DNA from: Marinobacter nanhaiticus D15-8W
Lineage (GTDB): Bacteria > Pseudomonadota > Gammaproteobacteria > Pseudomonadales > Oleiphilaceae
Assembly: GCF_036511935.1 (NCBI RefSeq)
Contig: NZ_AP028878.1
Span: 4,216,001 to 4,280,000 of the forward strand
Reading direction: 5' to 3'
Length of the DNA: 64,000 bases
Below are positions 35,351 through 43,763 of the stretch, piece after piece. Made by a program: the position numbers and the translations under genes. The notes under the pieces were generated by a model, which had not been told where the DNA came from, did not search any database, and saw only the letters and a list, made by a program, of their open reading frames with translations. Each line of letters opens with the position of its first letter. Positions within the stretch are counted from its first letter, which is position 1.

Positions 35351-37191
35351 GAGGCTGTAGAAAAACCCAATTCTGAGTCGTTTCCACCCGCTGTTTCAGT
35401 TGTTCTTTTGTTTACCCGCCATTGGCGGATGCGTTGTTTTATTTCCGACAATAGCCGCGCACTCCAAGTTTTTTGCCGCTTAGTCAGCTATAGCGCATTC
35501 AGCGGCGCTATAGCATGGCTCTCCCACCTGCCCTTCGGTCAGGCTGCCAACTGCCCGTAATTGGCCAACTTCTCAATATTATGAACCAGACAGTAAAGCT
35601 GCCACTGGCCTTGCACTTTCCGTTTACCCCGCAGACTGAAGCGGTTCAGCCGTTTGGTGGTGCCGATATTGCCGAACACCGGCTCCACCACCGACATTCG
35701 ATGGCTGTAAATTTCTTTGCCTTGGGGGCTATCCACCCGGTGCTTCATCCAGTCGGTGTAGTTCGGTCGGCGCTGGGTCTCGATGGTGAACGAGACCTGT
35801 CTTCCTTTGCCTTTCCGATCGTTGGCCGCCTCCGGGTTCTGCATGCAGCGGTGCTTCTTCGGGCAGTGTCGGCACTGCAGTAAACGGCCCTGGAAGTAGG
35901 TTCGGCGCTGGCCGTTCTGATCGACCTTGGTTCCGTGGTATTGGAGGGATTCGCCGGCGGGACAGATACAGGTGAGGTCCACCGGGTCGAACTGGAATTC
36001 GCTCGCGGGGATGGTCTTCTTCCACCCTGTGGCCGGTCGGTCTTGATGGCGCTTGCCGTACTTGGCTTTCTGGTGCTGGAACTTCGGGTCCCGGCTGCGG
36101 AACTGGTTGTCCGGGATATAGCCGTTGATCTGACGCTCATGCAGGTACTGCATATTGGCTTCGTTGGCGAAGCCGGTATCGGCGGTGATGACCGTACCGT
36201 GTTGATAGATGCTGTCGGCAATACCCAGCTTCTTATAGCGAGCTTCGACGGTTTCCAGGACCGGTTGCAGCGTGTGATGCTCCTGGCCTTCGCCGAAGGC
36301 CTGGGCGTCGATGATGACCTGGTGTTTCTTATCCACCGTGGCGACACCATTGTAGCCCTGGATCGTGCCCTTGCCCGTGGTCATCTTGGCACTCTCCTTA
36401 TCGGTCAGGTTGCTCTTCACTTCCTTGTTCCGCTTCCCCCGGCCCCTCCGTGGGCGGTTCGTCTTTAGGAAGCGGTCCACTTTGGTCATGGCCTCATCCA
36501 GCGAGAGAATGGTTTTGGCCCGGCGGATATCCCGGTCCAGTTCGGCTTCGGTCTCCGCTTCGTCCCGCGCGTAGTGTTCACGCAGGTGGTGGCGGATCAG
36601 GCGCCGCAGCTTCTCCCGCTTCTCGCCGAGCTCCTTGAAGGTGCCGGACCACTCCTTGCTGGCGTTGGAGGACATCTTGCAACCGTCGATGGCAAAGAGT
36701 TCGTTGCCCAACAGGCCCTGCTCGTGACACACCAGCAGCACTTGCTCGAACAAATCCTCGATCTCATCGGCATGGCCGCTGACGAACTTTGCCAGTGTGG
36801 TGAAGTGCGGCACCGTATCGCAGGACAGTGCCTTGAAGATGATGTTGGTCTCGCAGCACCACTGCATCTCGCGGCTGGAGGTGATGCCCTTGGAGTAGGC
36901 GAACAGGATGATCTTCAGCAGGATGGCGGGATCGTAGGCCAGCCGACCGGTGTCTTCGTTGCGGTACTTGGGGTGAAACACCGATAGGTCCAGCCTGTGT
37001 TCGATCAGGTAGTGGATCGCATGTTCGAAGGTGCCGGGCTGGAGCTGATCCTGGTAGTTGATAACGACCATCGCGTCCTGGTCGTAGTTGTAGTGCTTGA
37101 AGCGGGGCATGAAAGACGGTCCTTGTCGGCCAGCGATGACTCGATGCTACCAAAGCACGAGCGGCGATTCCGGGACTTTTTCTACAGCCTC
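35351..37191 (-). mobile_element. IS1182-family insertion sequence inside an attC core
   Basis: The 1841-bp element has perfect 15-bp terminal inverted repeats, GAGGCTGTAGAAAAA (35351-35365) and its complement (37177-37191). It encodes one transposase. The flanks share AAC (35348-35350 and 37192-37194), a possible 3-bp target duplication. Joining the flanks restores an intact attC R' box, GCGTTAGCT on the minus strand. Confidence 0.85.
35539..37110 (-). CDS. IS1182-family transposase
   Basis: This 523-residue DDE transposase has an N-terminal DUF772-type domain (GRLAYDPAILLKIILFAYSKG, SSREMQWCCETNIIF), a first catalytic Asp in FAIDGCKMSSNASKEW, the second in ITADTGFANEAN, and a C-terminal region with VSFTIETQRRPNYTDWMK and YSHRMSVVEPVFGNI (Glu). 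It contains a Cys-rich finger (CICPAG, CRHCPKKHRC). The gene appears intact, so the element may still be active. Confidence 0.92.
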   Translation of the reverse strand: MPRFKHYNYDQDAMVVINYQDQLQPGTFEHAIHYLIEHRLDLSVFHPKYRNEDTGRLAYDPAILLKIILFAYSKGITSSREMQWCCETNIIFKALSCDTVPHFTTLAKFVSGHADEIEDLFEQVLLVCHEQGLLGNELFAIDGCKMSSNASKEWSGTFKELGEKREKLRRLIRHHLREHYARDEAETEAELDRDIRRAKTILSLDEAMTKVDRFLKTNRPRRGRGKRNKEVKSNLTDKESAKMTTGKGTIQGYNGVATVDKKHQVIIDAQAFGEGQEHHTLQPVLETVEARYKKLGIADSIYQHGTVITADTGFANEANMQYLHERQINGYIPDNQFRSRDPKFQHQKAKYGKRHQDRPATGWKKTIPASEFQFDPVDLTCICPAGESLQYHGTKVDQNGQRRTYFQGRLLQCRHCPKKHRCMQNPEAANDRKGKGRQVSFTIETQRRPNYTDWMKHRVDSPQGKEIYSHRMSVVEPVFGNIGTTKRLNRFSLRGKRKVQGQWQLYCLVHNIEKLANYGQLAA

Positions 37192-37259
37192 AACGCCCTG
37201 GCTTTGCGGCGTGCCGGAGCGCCAGCGCAGGTGCGTCCGCCAACAGCCAATTGTTAAAT
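37192..37259 (-). repeat. attC site of the 76-residue-protein cassette, split by the IS
   Basis: On the minus strand it starts with R'' ATTTAAC and ends with CGTT, where the IS interrupts the R' box. The arms at 37197-37209 and 37237-37249 pair as TGGCT-TTG-CGG with two extrahelical G bases, the attC hallmark. R'' is the complement of the cassette's leading GTTAAAT at 37540-37546. The stop codon of the 76-residue gene lies inside R''. Confidence 0.75.
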
Positions 37260-37484
37260 ATTTTCAGATCTATACCTCGGGTTAGCCTTATACTCTCCTG
37301 TTAATTCGCCATGTTCATCTACCTTCCAGCCTCCCTTTATCCCTTCTGGAGGCACGAGGCCATCAGGATCATATCTGGCATCTATTTCATAAACCCAACC
37401 ATTAGGCTGCTTTTTTGCCTCTTCTATCAGGCTGGCTGGATATTCGAGCTTGGCCCCCTTTTTCTTGCGGAAGAAAAACCCCAT
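37254..37484 (-). CDS. Integron-cassette protein of unknown function, 76 residues
   Basis: This small protein starts MGFFFRKKKGAKLEYPASLI and continues with KQPNGWVYEIDARYDP, then GWKVDEHGELTGEYKANP. The repeated GW-x-VDE-G pattern occurs in small proteins found in integron cassettes, but I cannot give a function. There is no signal peptide. It is the cassette nearest to intI, 3' of the GTTAAAT core, and so is expected to be the best expressed. Confidence 0.7.
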   Translation of the reverse strand: MGFFFRKKKGAKLEYPASLIEEAKKQPNGWVYEIDARYDPDGLVPPEGIKGGWKVDEHGELTGEYKANPRYRSENI

Positions 37485-37539
37485 CGCAGTTCCTGTACTT
37501 ATTTCGGTGAAGTCAATTGAAAACCAAACGATCGTCGAT

Positions 37540-37883
37540 ATTTAACAGCCAATTATACGAACGCGTTCGTATAACACCCATTCGTATAACTCCAAAGAAA
37601 ACGCCCTCAGAAGCAACCAACTTAACCTTTAAAAACAAAGCTTTAATAGCGCCCAACCGATACGCAGCCGGAGTTATACGTCCCTCCTGTGCCCTCACGG
37701 CCCGTCAATCTAAAACGTATAACTCCACACCGGGTATGTCCACTTTCCAAACGTATCAAATGGTTACGCCACTCTTTCACGGAATTTCCCGAGTTTTGCG
37801 AACGCGTTCGTATAACTCCGCTCTACACAGGACCTTGACATCTGTCGCCACCGGAATACTGTATATATAAACAGTATCATCAG
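37540..37883. other. Integron attI/promoter region with repeated GGAGTTATACG motifs and palindromes
   Basis: The stretch between the first cassette and intI holds no convincing gene. CGTATAACTCC occurs at 37583, 37716 and 37809, and inverted at 37670. A perfect 22-bp palindrome, TTATACGAACGCG then TTCGTATAA, lies at 37553-37574, and its 12-bp core CGAACGCGTTCG recurs at 37799. The core GTTAAAT (minus strand, 37540-37546) is the insertion point of the first cassette. By position this must contain attI and the cassette promoter; the exact attI cannot be drawn. Confidence 0.55.
37835..37876 (+). promoter_or_regulatory. intI promoter with overlapping LexA (SOS) box
   Basis: TTGACA at 37835-37840 is a full -35 match. 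The 20-bp LexA box at 37857-37876 has CTGT-N8-ACAG with an AT-rich centre and differs from the E. coli consensus at one base. It covers the expected -10 and lies 7 bases before the intI ATG. LexA control of integron integrases is known in other integrons. Confidence 0.85.
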
Positions 37884-38192
37884 ATGTTTTTGGATATGGA
37901 TATCCCCACCCCGGTCCCCGCACGACCGACGCGTTTTCTCGACCAGCTCCGCACCTTCATTCGGCTACGCGGCCTCGCCTACAAGACCGAACAGACCTAT
38001 GTGTTCTGGATCAAAAGGTTCATTCGGTTCCATGGCCGTATACACCCCAGCGAGATGGGAACTGTAGAGGTGGAAAACTTTCTTTCCCATCTTGTATTAC
38101 AGAACAACGCAAGCGTTGCCACTCAGCGCGTCGCGCTGAATACGCTGGTCTTCCTGTACTTGGAATTATGGGTAAACGGGGCAGGAATCTGA
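37884..38192 (+). pseudogene. intI: Integron integrase IntI, truncated after the N-terminal domain
   Basis: The 102 codons match the core-binding domain of integron integrases: IRLRGLAYKTEQTYVFWIKR, FIRFHGRIHPSEMGTVEVEN, then FLSHLVLQNNASVATQRVAL and NTLVFLY. Full IntI has about 320 residues. Here similarity stops at FLY near 38160, and the unrelated LELWVNGAGI plus stop follows. The catalytic RHRRY residues and the IntI-specific insertion are absent, so it cannot recombine. It is divergent from the cassettes, as in all known integrons, and sits under a LexA box. Confidence 0.88.
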
Positions 38193-38251
38193 TGGATATG
38201 GGAGGTTGAGGGGGTTTCGAAACTTCTTCGTGCACGATGAGCAAAGCGCCA

Positions 38252-38776
38252 TCATGGAACGTAGTCTTCTGAAGGTCGACACCAACGATATTCAACACAG
38301 TCCAACGGCTGGCCATTAACAACTGCATACTGCTTCAACCACCCCACCGCTTCGAAACCATTATAGTGCAGCACCTTTTTGGAAGCCTCGTTCAACTCCG
38401 TCACCACCGCGGTCAGCCTGCTGATACCAAAGCTACTGGCAATTTGAAGGGCATCACGGACTGCCGTTTTGGCTAAGCCTTGGCCGACAAACTGCTGTCC
38501 AACACGATATCCAAGGGATGCGTAGCCCTTATCCAAATCAATCGCGGATAGATTGATTCGCCCAAGGATGTTGTCTGAATTTGAAGTTAACAGGAAAGGG
38601 AGCCGACGATTCAGCTCGTATTCAGCGAGGAAATCCGCTATGTGTGCTTGAACACCTTTCTCGCTGTAGAACACCTCTGGCCTTGGACTTATGCTCTGCT
38701 CAAACCAGTCGCGGTTTTCCAGCTCGAATTCAAGCAGTTGTTCCGCATCTGAAGCCCGCAGCAGGCGGAGGTTCAT
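38252..38776 (-). CDS. GNAT acetyltransferase (RimJ/RimL type), coupled to yehW
   Basis: This 174-residue GNAT protein contains the RimL-like pattern MNLRLLRASDAEQLLEFELE, an acetyl-CoA-binding region LGYRVGQQFVGQGLAKTAVR, and ASKKVLHYNGFEAVGW. It should acetylate an alpha-amino or small-molecule amine. Its ATG (38776) overlaps the TGA of the upstream permease gene in an ATGA junction, so it is the last gene of the osmoprotectant transporter operon. This association is unusual. The frame to 38809 without a site is rejected. Confidence 0.82.
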   Translation of the reverse strand: MNLRLLRASDAEQLLEFELENRDWFEQSISPRPEVFYSEKGVQAHIADFLAEYELNRRLPFLLTSNSDNILGRINLSAIDLDKGYASLGYRVGQQFVGQGLAKTAVRDALQIASSFGISRLTAVVTELNEASKKVLHYNGFEAVGWLKQYAVVNGQPLDCVEYRWCRPSEDYVP

Positions 38777-39516
38777 GCCACAACCTGCGGCGAAAACCGC
38801 CGATCCCACGTCCGTTCCAGCGCCTCAAACAGACTATCGGTCGTCAATGCCAGTAAGCCGATGAGTATGGCGCCTTGCAGGACATAAGCCGTATTCCCAT
38901 TAACCAACCCCGAAATCACCGGATCGCCCAACGTCCGCGCCCCGATCGTCGAGCCAATGGCGGCGGTAGCAATGTTGATCGTTACGGAGGTCCGGATGCC
39001 CGCGAGGATTACCCGCCCCGCCAGCGGCAGTTCCACCTGGAAGAGCACCTGCATGGGCGACATCCCCATACCACGTGCCGCCTCGCGTACGGCGGCATTG
39101 ATGCCTTCCAGGCCCGCCAGGGTGTTGCGCAGGATGGGGAGCAAGCCATAGAGGATCAGGGCAACGAGGATCGGCGCTTCGCCGAAGCCGAGCACCGGTA
39201 CCGCCAGGGCGAGCACAGCCACGGGCGGAAAGGTCTGGCCAATGGACGCGATCTGGCTGACCAGGGGCAGGAAATCCCGGCCCGAGGGGCGGGTGGCAAA
39301 GATGCCGCCGGCCACCGCTGCGATCGTGCCAATGGTGGCGGAGATCAGCACCAGTACGAGGTGGTTCTGTAGCAGGAACAGGAAGCTCTCGCGGTCGTAG
39401 ATGACGCTCTGCTTGTCGGGCTGAACCCAGCGGAAGAAAGGTTCCAGCGCCGGCATCGCGGCGCTCAAGCCGATCAGCAGTACGGCCAGCAGAAGCGGAG
39501 GCAACCAGGTGCGCAT
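38773..39516 (-). CDS. yehW: Osmoprotectant ABC transporter permease, YehW type
   Basis: This 247-residue inner-membrane permease has about six helices and the binding-protein-dependent transport EAA loop (AAVREAARGMGMSPMQVLFQ, VELPLAGRVILAGIRTS). It matches YehW/OpuCB-type permeases in length and place. It overlaps yehX by one base and is followed by a coupled acetyltransferase gene. Substrates in this family are glycine betaine, choline or related osmoprotectants. Confidence 0.87.
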   Translation of the reverse strand: MRTWLPPLLLAVLLIGLSAAMPALEPFFRWVQPDKQSVIYDRESFLFLLQNHLVLVLISATIGTIAAVAGGIFATRPSGRDFLPLVSQIASIGQTFPPVAVLALAVPVLGFGEAPILVALILYGLLPILRNTLAGLEGINAAVREAARGMGMSPMQVLFQVELPLAGRVILAGIRTSVTINIATAAIGSTIGARTLGDPVISGLVNGNTAYVLQGAILIGLLALTTDSLFEALERTWDRRFSPQVVA

Positions 39517-40463
39517 CAGGCGCCTCCCTCGATAATGCGCTCACGGGTGATGATGCCTGTTTCTTCGCCGTCACTATTGAACACCGATACCTGAGGCAGG
39601 TCCTGCCAGAGCATGACTGAAAGGGCCAGGCGGATACTGTCGTCTTCCTTGAGGCCATCGGCGCCGGGTTCGGAGAGTCTCGGCCGGGCGTGGGGTGTCA
39701 TGAGCTCGCGGACCGGGCGCAACCCCATGAGTTTGAGGCCGCGATCCTGTTTACCAACCAGGTTTTCGACGAAGTCGGATGCCGGGCGGCGCAGGATATT
39801 CTCGGGGGTGTCGTGCTGGATGATCCGGCCCTGGTCCATGACGGCAATGCGAGTGGCCAGCTTCAGGGCTTCGTCGATGTCGTGGGTCACGAAAACCGTC
39901 GTCTTGCGCACCTGTTTCTGGATACGCAGCATCTCCAGTTGCAGGTTTTCACGGGTGATCGCATCCAGCGCGCCAAAGGGCTCGTCCATCAGCAGGATAT
40001 TGGGGTCCGCGGCCAACGCGCGGGCCACACCAACGCGCTGGGCTTGGCCGCCGGAGAGCTGCTGGGGGTACTTGTTGCCGTACGTGGCCGGGTCCAGTTC
40101 CAGCAGGGCCAGCAGTTCGTTGACCCGCTCGTCGATGCGTTCCTTTGGCCACTTCAACAATTGCGGAACCAGTGCGATATTGCGCGCGACGGTCCAGTGG
40201 GGAAACAGGCCGGTGCCCTGGATAACATAGCCCATATTGAGACGCAGCTTCTGCGGGTCCATGCCGGTAATATCTTCACCATCCACCAGGATCTCGCCGG
40301 CGCTGTGGGGCAACAGGCGGTTGATCATGCGCAATGTCGTGGACTTGCCGCAGCCGGAACTGCCCACCAGCACACAGACTTCGCCGGTTTCGATGGTCAG
40401 GTCGATCCTGTCCACGGCGACGATATCGCCAAAACGCCGTGTGACATTCTTCAGTTCGATCAT
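39516..40463 (-). CDS. yehX: Osmoprotectant ABC transporter ATP-binding protein, YehX type
   Basis: This 315-residue ATPase has Walker A GSSGCGKST, signature LSGGQAQRVGVARAL, Walker B ILLMDEPFGALD and the switch His in VFVTHDIDEAL. A C-terminal CBS-like segment follows (DSIRLALSVMLWQDLPQVSV, GIITRERIIEGGA); in OpuA-type ATPases CBS domains sense ionic strength. AAGGA lies 9 bases before the ATG. The gene lies between the two permease genes, the order of the E. coli yehZYXW operon. Confidence 0.92.
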   Translation of the reverse strand: MIELKNVTRRFGDIVAVDRIDLTIETGEVCVLVGSSGCGKSTTLRMINRLLPHSAGEILVDGEDITGMDPQKLRLNMGYVIQGTGLFPHWTVARNIALVPQLLKWPKERIDERVNELLALLELDPATYGNKYPQQLSGGQAQRVGVARALAADPNILLMDEPFGALDAITRENLQLEMLRIQKQVRKTTVFVTHDIDEALKLATRIAVMDQGRIIQHDTPENILRRPASDFVENLVGKQDRGLKLMGLRPVRELMTPHARPRLSEPGADGLKEDDSIRLALSVMLWQDLPQVSVFNSDGEETGIITRERIIEGGA

Positions 40464-40558
40464 CCGGACAGTTCCTTTCCTGTTTCAACGATGGTTAGCT
40501 TATTTCAACGATTGTTGGCTTGTTTCAATGAATGCCGTGCCATGGGGCCTCCCTTTTC

Positions 40559-41746
40559 TCAGGCGGTAGCCGGTGTCGGCTTGAGGGCGGTGGCCAGCAT
40601 GGAAAACAGGGCGTCGGCCACCAGGGCCAACGCGATCGTGGGTAATGCACCGAGCAACACCAGGTCCATGGCCGCCTGCCCCAACCCCTGGAAGATGAAG
40701 CCGCCAAAACCGCCGGCACCGATCAGCGCCGCCACGGCCGTCAATCCGATCGCCTGGATCGTGGTGATGCGCACCCCCTCGATAATCACCGGTAGCGCCA
40801 GCGGCAACTTGACCTGGAAGAATAGTTGCCGCTCAGTCATGCCCATGCCGCGACCGGCGTCCACAAGCGACTCCGGTACCTCACTCAGCGCGACGAAGGT
40901 GTTACGCACCATGGGCAGCAAGCTGTAGGCGATCAGTGCCAGCATCGCCGGCGCCCAGCCGATCCCGCGAATCCCCATCTCCTGCAGCAGCGGGAAAGCC
41001 GCCGATAACGCACTTAGCGGCGCGATCAGCAGGCCAAAGACAGCCAGGCTGGGAATGGTCTGCAGAAAACTCACGATGCCCAGGATCGGGCGTTGCCAGG
41101 CAGCACTGCGGATCATCTTCAGGGCCAGCGCGAAGGCCAGACAGGCACTGATCGCCACGGCACCAAAGGCCAGGGCCAGATGCGTCCACAGGGCCTGCGC
41201 GAACTTGTCCGGCCGGGCATTGAACTCGCGCACCAGCGACAGGCTTTCCAGACCATCGCTCATCAACAGGGTCAGCCAGCTCCCCGCGATCAGCAGGAGC
41301 AGTAATAACTGTATACCCCGTCGCGTCCTGAGGCGCCCGAGAATCTCGATCAGCATCAACGACAGGAAGAAGAGGAGGCTCCAGAAGCCTGGCCCCACGG
41401 ACGAGCGGGCGTAAGGCGAGCCTTCGGGCAAATGGCGGGTCGCAAACACATCCAGCAGTGCCGGCAGCATCGCCAGAGAGAGCGCAACAACGCCCAGCAA
41501 CAGGATAAAGCGAATGCGCAACGGCATGATGGAGAGCAGTACGGTCACCACCAGCACCAGCGAAACCACGGCAGCACCCCACCACCCGACGGCCGACAGG
41601 AGACCATGGCCGGTGCCCGGCACGATGCGATTGGGCTGGATCGTGCCGAAGTCGAGGATCCAGACCAGCACCAGGGCCAGTAGCCCTAGCGCTGGAATCA
41701 CACGATTCGGCAGGAGCCGGCTCGAGAACAGCTTGATAGAGGGCAA
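40559..41746 (-). CDS. yehY: Osmoprotectant ABC transporter permease, YehY type
   Basis: This permease of about 395 residues (E. coli YehY has 385) has an N-terminal extra membrane region and a C-terminal transport domain with the EAA loop (LVDAGRGMGMTERQLFFQVK, LPLALPVIIEGVRITT). The start is uncertain. The open frame runs to 41827, inside yehZ. A TTG at 41746, just after the yehZ stop at 41751, gives the family length and is used here. A GTG at 41701 is possible. Confidence 0.85.
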   Translation of the reverse strand: MPSIKLFSSRLLPNRVIPALGLLALVLVWILDFGTIQPNRIVPGTGHGLLSAVGWWGAAVVSLVLVVTVLLSIMPLRIRFILLLGVVALSLAMLPALLDVFATRHLPEGSPYARSSVGPGFWSLLFFLSLMLIEILGRLRTRRGIQLLLLLLIAGSWLTLLMSDGLESLSLVREFNARPDKFAQALWTHLALAFGAVAISACLAFALALKMIRSAAWQRPILGIVSFLQTIPSLAVFGLLIAPLSALSAAFPLLQEMGIRGIGWAPAMLALIAYSLLPMVRNTFVALSEVPESLVDAGRGMGMTERQLFFQVKLPLALPVIIEGVRITTIQAIGLTAVAALIGAGGFGGFIFQGLGQAAMDLVLLGALPTIALALVADALFSMLATALKPTPATA

Positions 41747-41750
41747 ATCC

Positions 41751-42668
41751 TCAGTCCTGGGGCAATGAATCCAGATAGTCCCGGGCAACTTTCTCAACCG
41801 GTACGCCTTGAACGGCCACCAGGCCATTCAGACGCTGGAGCGTCTCCAGGTCGAGAGATTCGAAGATGGGAGCGAGTATCTCGGGGATCTTCGGATAGGT
41901 TTCGAGCACTTCGGCCCGAATGATCGGCGCGGGCTGGTAGACCGGCTGCACGCCCTTGGTGTCTTCCATCACCTTGAGGTCGAGGGCGTTGAGTCCACCA
42001 TCCGTTCCGTACGTCATGGCACCGTTGACGTCGTTGTTGTTCAGCGCCGCCGCGCGCAGGGTTGCAGCCGTGTTGCCGCCGGAGAGGATCAGCAGCTGGT
42101 CGGAGCCAAGCTTGAAGCCATAAGCCTCCTGGAAGGCGGGCAACGCACTCTCGGATTCGACGAATTCGGCACTGGCCGCGAACTTGAAGTCGCCACCTTC
42201 ATTGATGTACTGCGCCAGGTCTTCGAGGGTCTTGAGATCGTGCTCTTTCGCAAGATCACCGCGTACGGCCATGGCCCAGGTGTTGTTGGCATCGGCCGGC
42301 TTCAGCCAGATGATGTTGTGCGCTTCCTTGTCCAGCTTGGCGGCCTCCTCGTAGGCCTTGTCTGCATCCTTCCAGATATCCCGGTCGGCCTGGTCATGGA
42401 AAAACGCCGCATTGCCGGTGTATTCCGGATAAAGATCGATCTCGCCGGCCTTGATGGCGTTGCGGATGATATTGGTAGCGCCGAGCTGGAGCCGGTTTTC
42501 GGCGGGGATGCCCGCATTTTCCAGGCTCTGGATGATCATCTGGCCCAACACAGCGCCTTCGGTATCGATCTTGGAAGAGACCACTACCGGGTCAGCAGCC
42601 ATTGCCGGCCCGGTGATCAGCATAACGGTCAGTGCCGCGGCGCGGCGAAAGTGGGAAATAAGGGACAC
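41751..42668 (-). CDS. yehZ: Osmoprotectant-binding protein, YehZ/OsmF type
   Basis: This 305-residue periplasmic binding protein equals the length of E. coli YehZ. The signal peptide ends near PAMA; the mature part has VVVSSKIDTEGAVLGQMIIQ, the OpuAC features GEIDLYPEYTGNA and FAASAEFVES, and GGNTAATLRAAALNNNDV. The start is GTG at 42668: AAGAGGA sits 6 bases from it but directly touches the ATG at 42674, and the ATG at 42695 has no site. It opens the operon yehZYXW plus GNAT. Confidence 0.88.
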   Translation of the reverse strand: MSLISHFRRAAALTVMLITGPAMAADPVVVSSKIDTEGAVLGQMIIQSLENAGIPAENRLQLGATNIIRNAIKAGEIDLYPEYTGNAAFFHDQADRDIWKDADKAYEEAAKLDKEAHNIIWLKPADANNTWAMAVRGDLAKEHDLKTLEDLAQYINEGGDFKFAASAEFVESESALPAFQEAYGFKLGSDQLLILSGGNTAATLRAAALNNNDVNGAMTYGTDGGLNALDLKVMEDTKGVQPVYQPAPIIRAEVLETYPKIPEILAPIFESLDLETLQRLNGLVAVQGVPVEKVARDYLDSLPQD

Positions 42669-42823
42669 GGCCATTCCTCTTGGTCGTTGACGCATTTTTG
42701 CTTGAGGTTATCGAAACGCTCGAAGTGCTAATCGCGTTACGTTCTATCAGTCTATTGGACGCACATGCGAAGGCAAGGCCGAATTCATCTCAGGCAATGC
42801 CGTCCTGGCGCGGGTAAGAACCA

Positions 42824-43546
42824 TCAGGCGGGACGTGTTGGAATCAAGAGCTTATCCACACCCAGCTTGTCCGGCTGGAACTGGTTTACCCGGTGATTGG
42901 AAGGATAGCCGATGGAGATACCAAACAGCAGCTTGTAACGCTCAGGGATGTCGAAATGCTGGTCCAGGGGCGAACGCCACAACGCCAGGGCCCCCTGGGC
43001 ACAACTTCCCAATCCGGCATCGGTGGCCGCCAGCATCAGGCTCTGCAGGAACACGCCCGCATCCAATACACTGTACACACCCAAACCTTCATGGACGAAA
43101 ACGAAGATCGCCACCGGCGCCCCGAAGAAGCGGAAGTTTTCCGCCATCTGTTGATGCCGGGCCTGATAGTCGTGGCGACCAATGCCGAGCAGCTCGTATA
43201 GACCACGGCCTGTGGCCACACGGCGGGGCTGGAGATCACGGGGATACTTCAGTACCGGTTTGAAATCGCCGTCGGGCAGTCCGTCACGGGAGAGCCAGGC
43301 CCTGGCCTTGGTCAGCATCGGCGCGCGCTGGAGCGCGGCAGCCCGATCGAATCGCCGGGGCAGTTCCGCTCGTAAATCCTCCAGAACTGCGCCTTGTGCA
43401 ATGGCCAACTGATACGGCTGGGTGTTGGACCAGCTGGGCGCCGTTACCGCCACATCGAGTATTGATCGCAACACCTCATCCTCCACCGGCCGGTCGGCAA
43501 AATCGCGCACGCTGTGCCGCCGGGCCATGGCTTCGCGGAATTCCAT
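42824..43546 (-). CDS. Nitroreductase family protein
   Basis: This 240-residue flavoprotein has the nitroreductase pattern: ARRHSVRDFADRPVEDEVL (FMN phosphate-binding Arg/Ser), VAVTAPSWSNTQPYQLAIA, and C-terminal ATDAGLGSCAQGAL and GISIGYPS. It should use NAD(P)H and FMN to reduce nitro compounds or quinones. GAGGAG precedes the ATG. It is divergent from prkA across about 600 bases. Confidence 0.88.
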   Translation of the reverse strand: MEFREAMARRHSVRDFADRPVEDEVLRSILDVAVTAPSWSNTQPYQLAIAQGAVLEDLRAELPRRFDRAAALQRAPMLTKARAWLSRDGLPDGDFKPVLKYPRDLQPRRVATGRGLYELLGIGRHDYQARHQQMAENFRFFGAPVAIFVFVHEGLGVYSVLDAGVFLQSLMLAATDAGLGSCAQGALALWRSPLDQHFDIPERYKLLFGISIGYPSNHRVNQFQPDKLGVDKLLIPTRPA

Positions 43547-43763
43547 CTCGTCTCCTCTCGGTCGGTTTGGATCGTAACCTTTATTTCATTGTTATTCGGT
43601 GGCCAATTGGCTAACCATAGGTCAAGCGCACAACGGGTATAAACGGATTGGATGGGCCTTATCGTGCCCGCGTCCGCAAGCGCGCGCTATGATCAAAAGT
43701 GCCATTCACGCAGGTAGGAAATGCCAGTCGTCTACCCTACTATCGGGTTAGCAAGACAGGTGA

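Noticed and set aside
37517..37870. Plus-strand 117-codon frame in the integron promoter region
   Set aside because: It is made of the repeated GTATAACTCC motifs and palindromes, lacks a ribosome binding site and overlaps the LexA-controlled promoter.
38020..38328. Minus-strand frame opposite the truncated intI
   Set aside because: It spans the intI fragment and the GNAT end in antisense, with no start signal.
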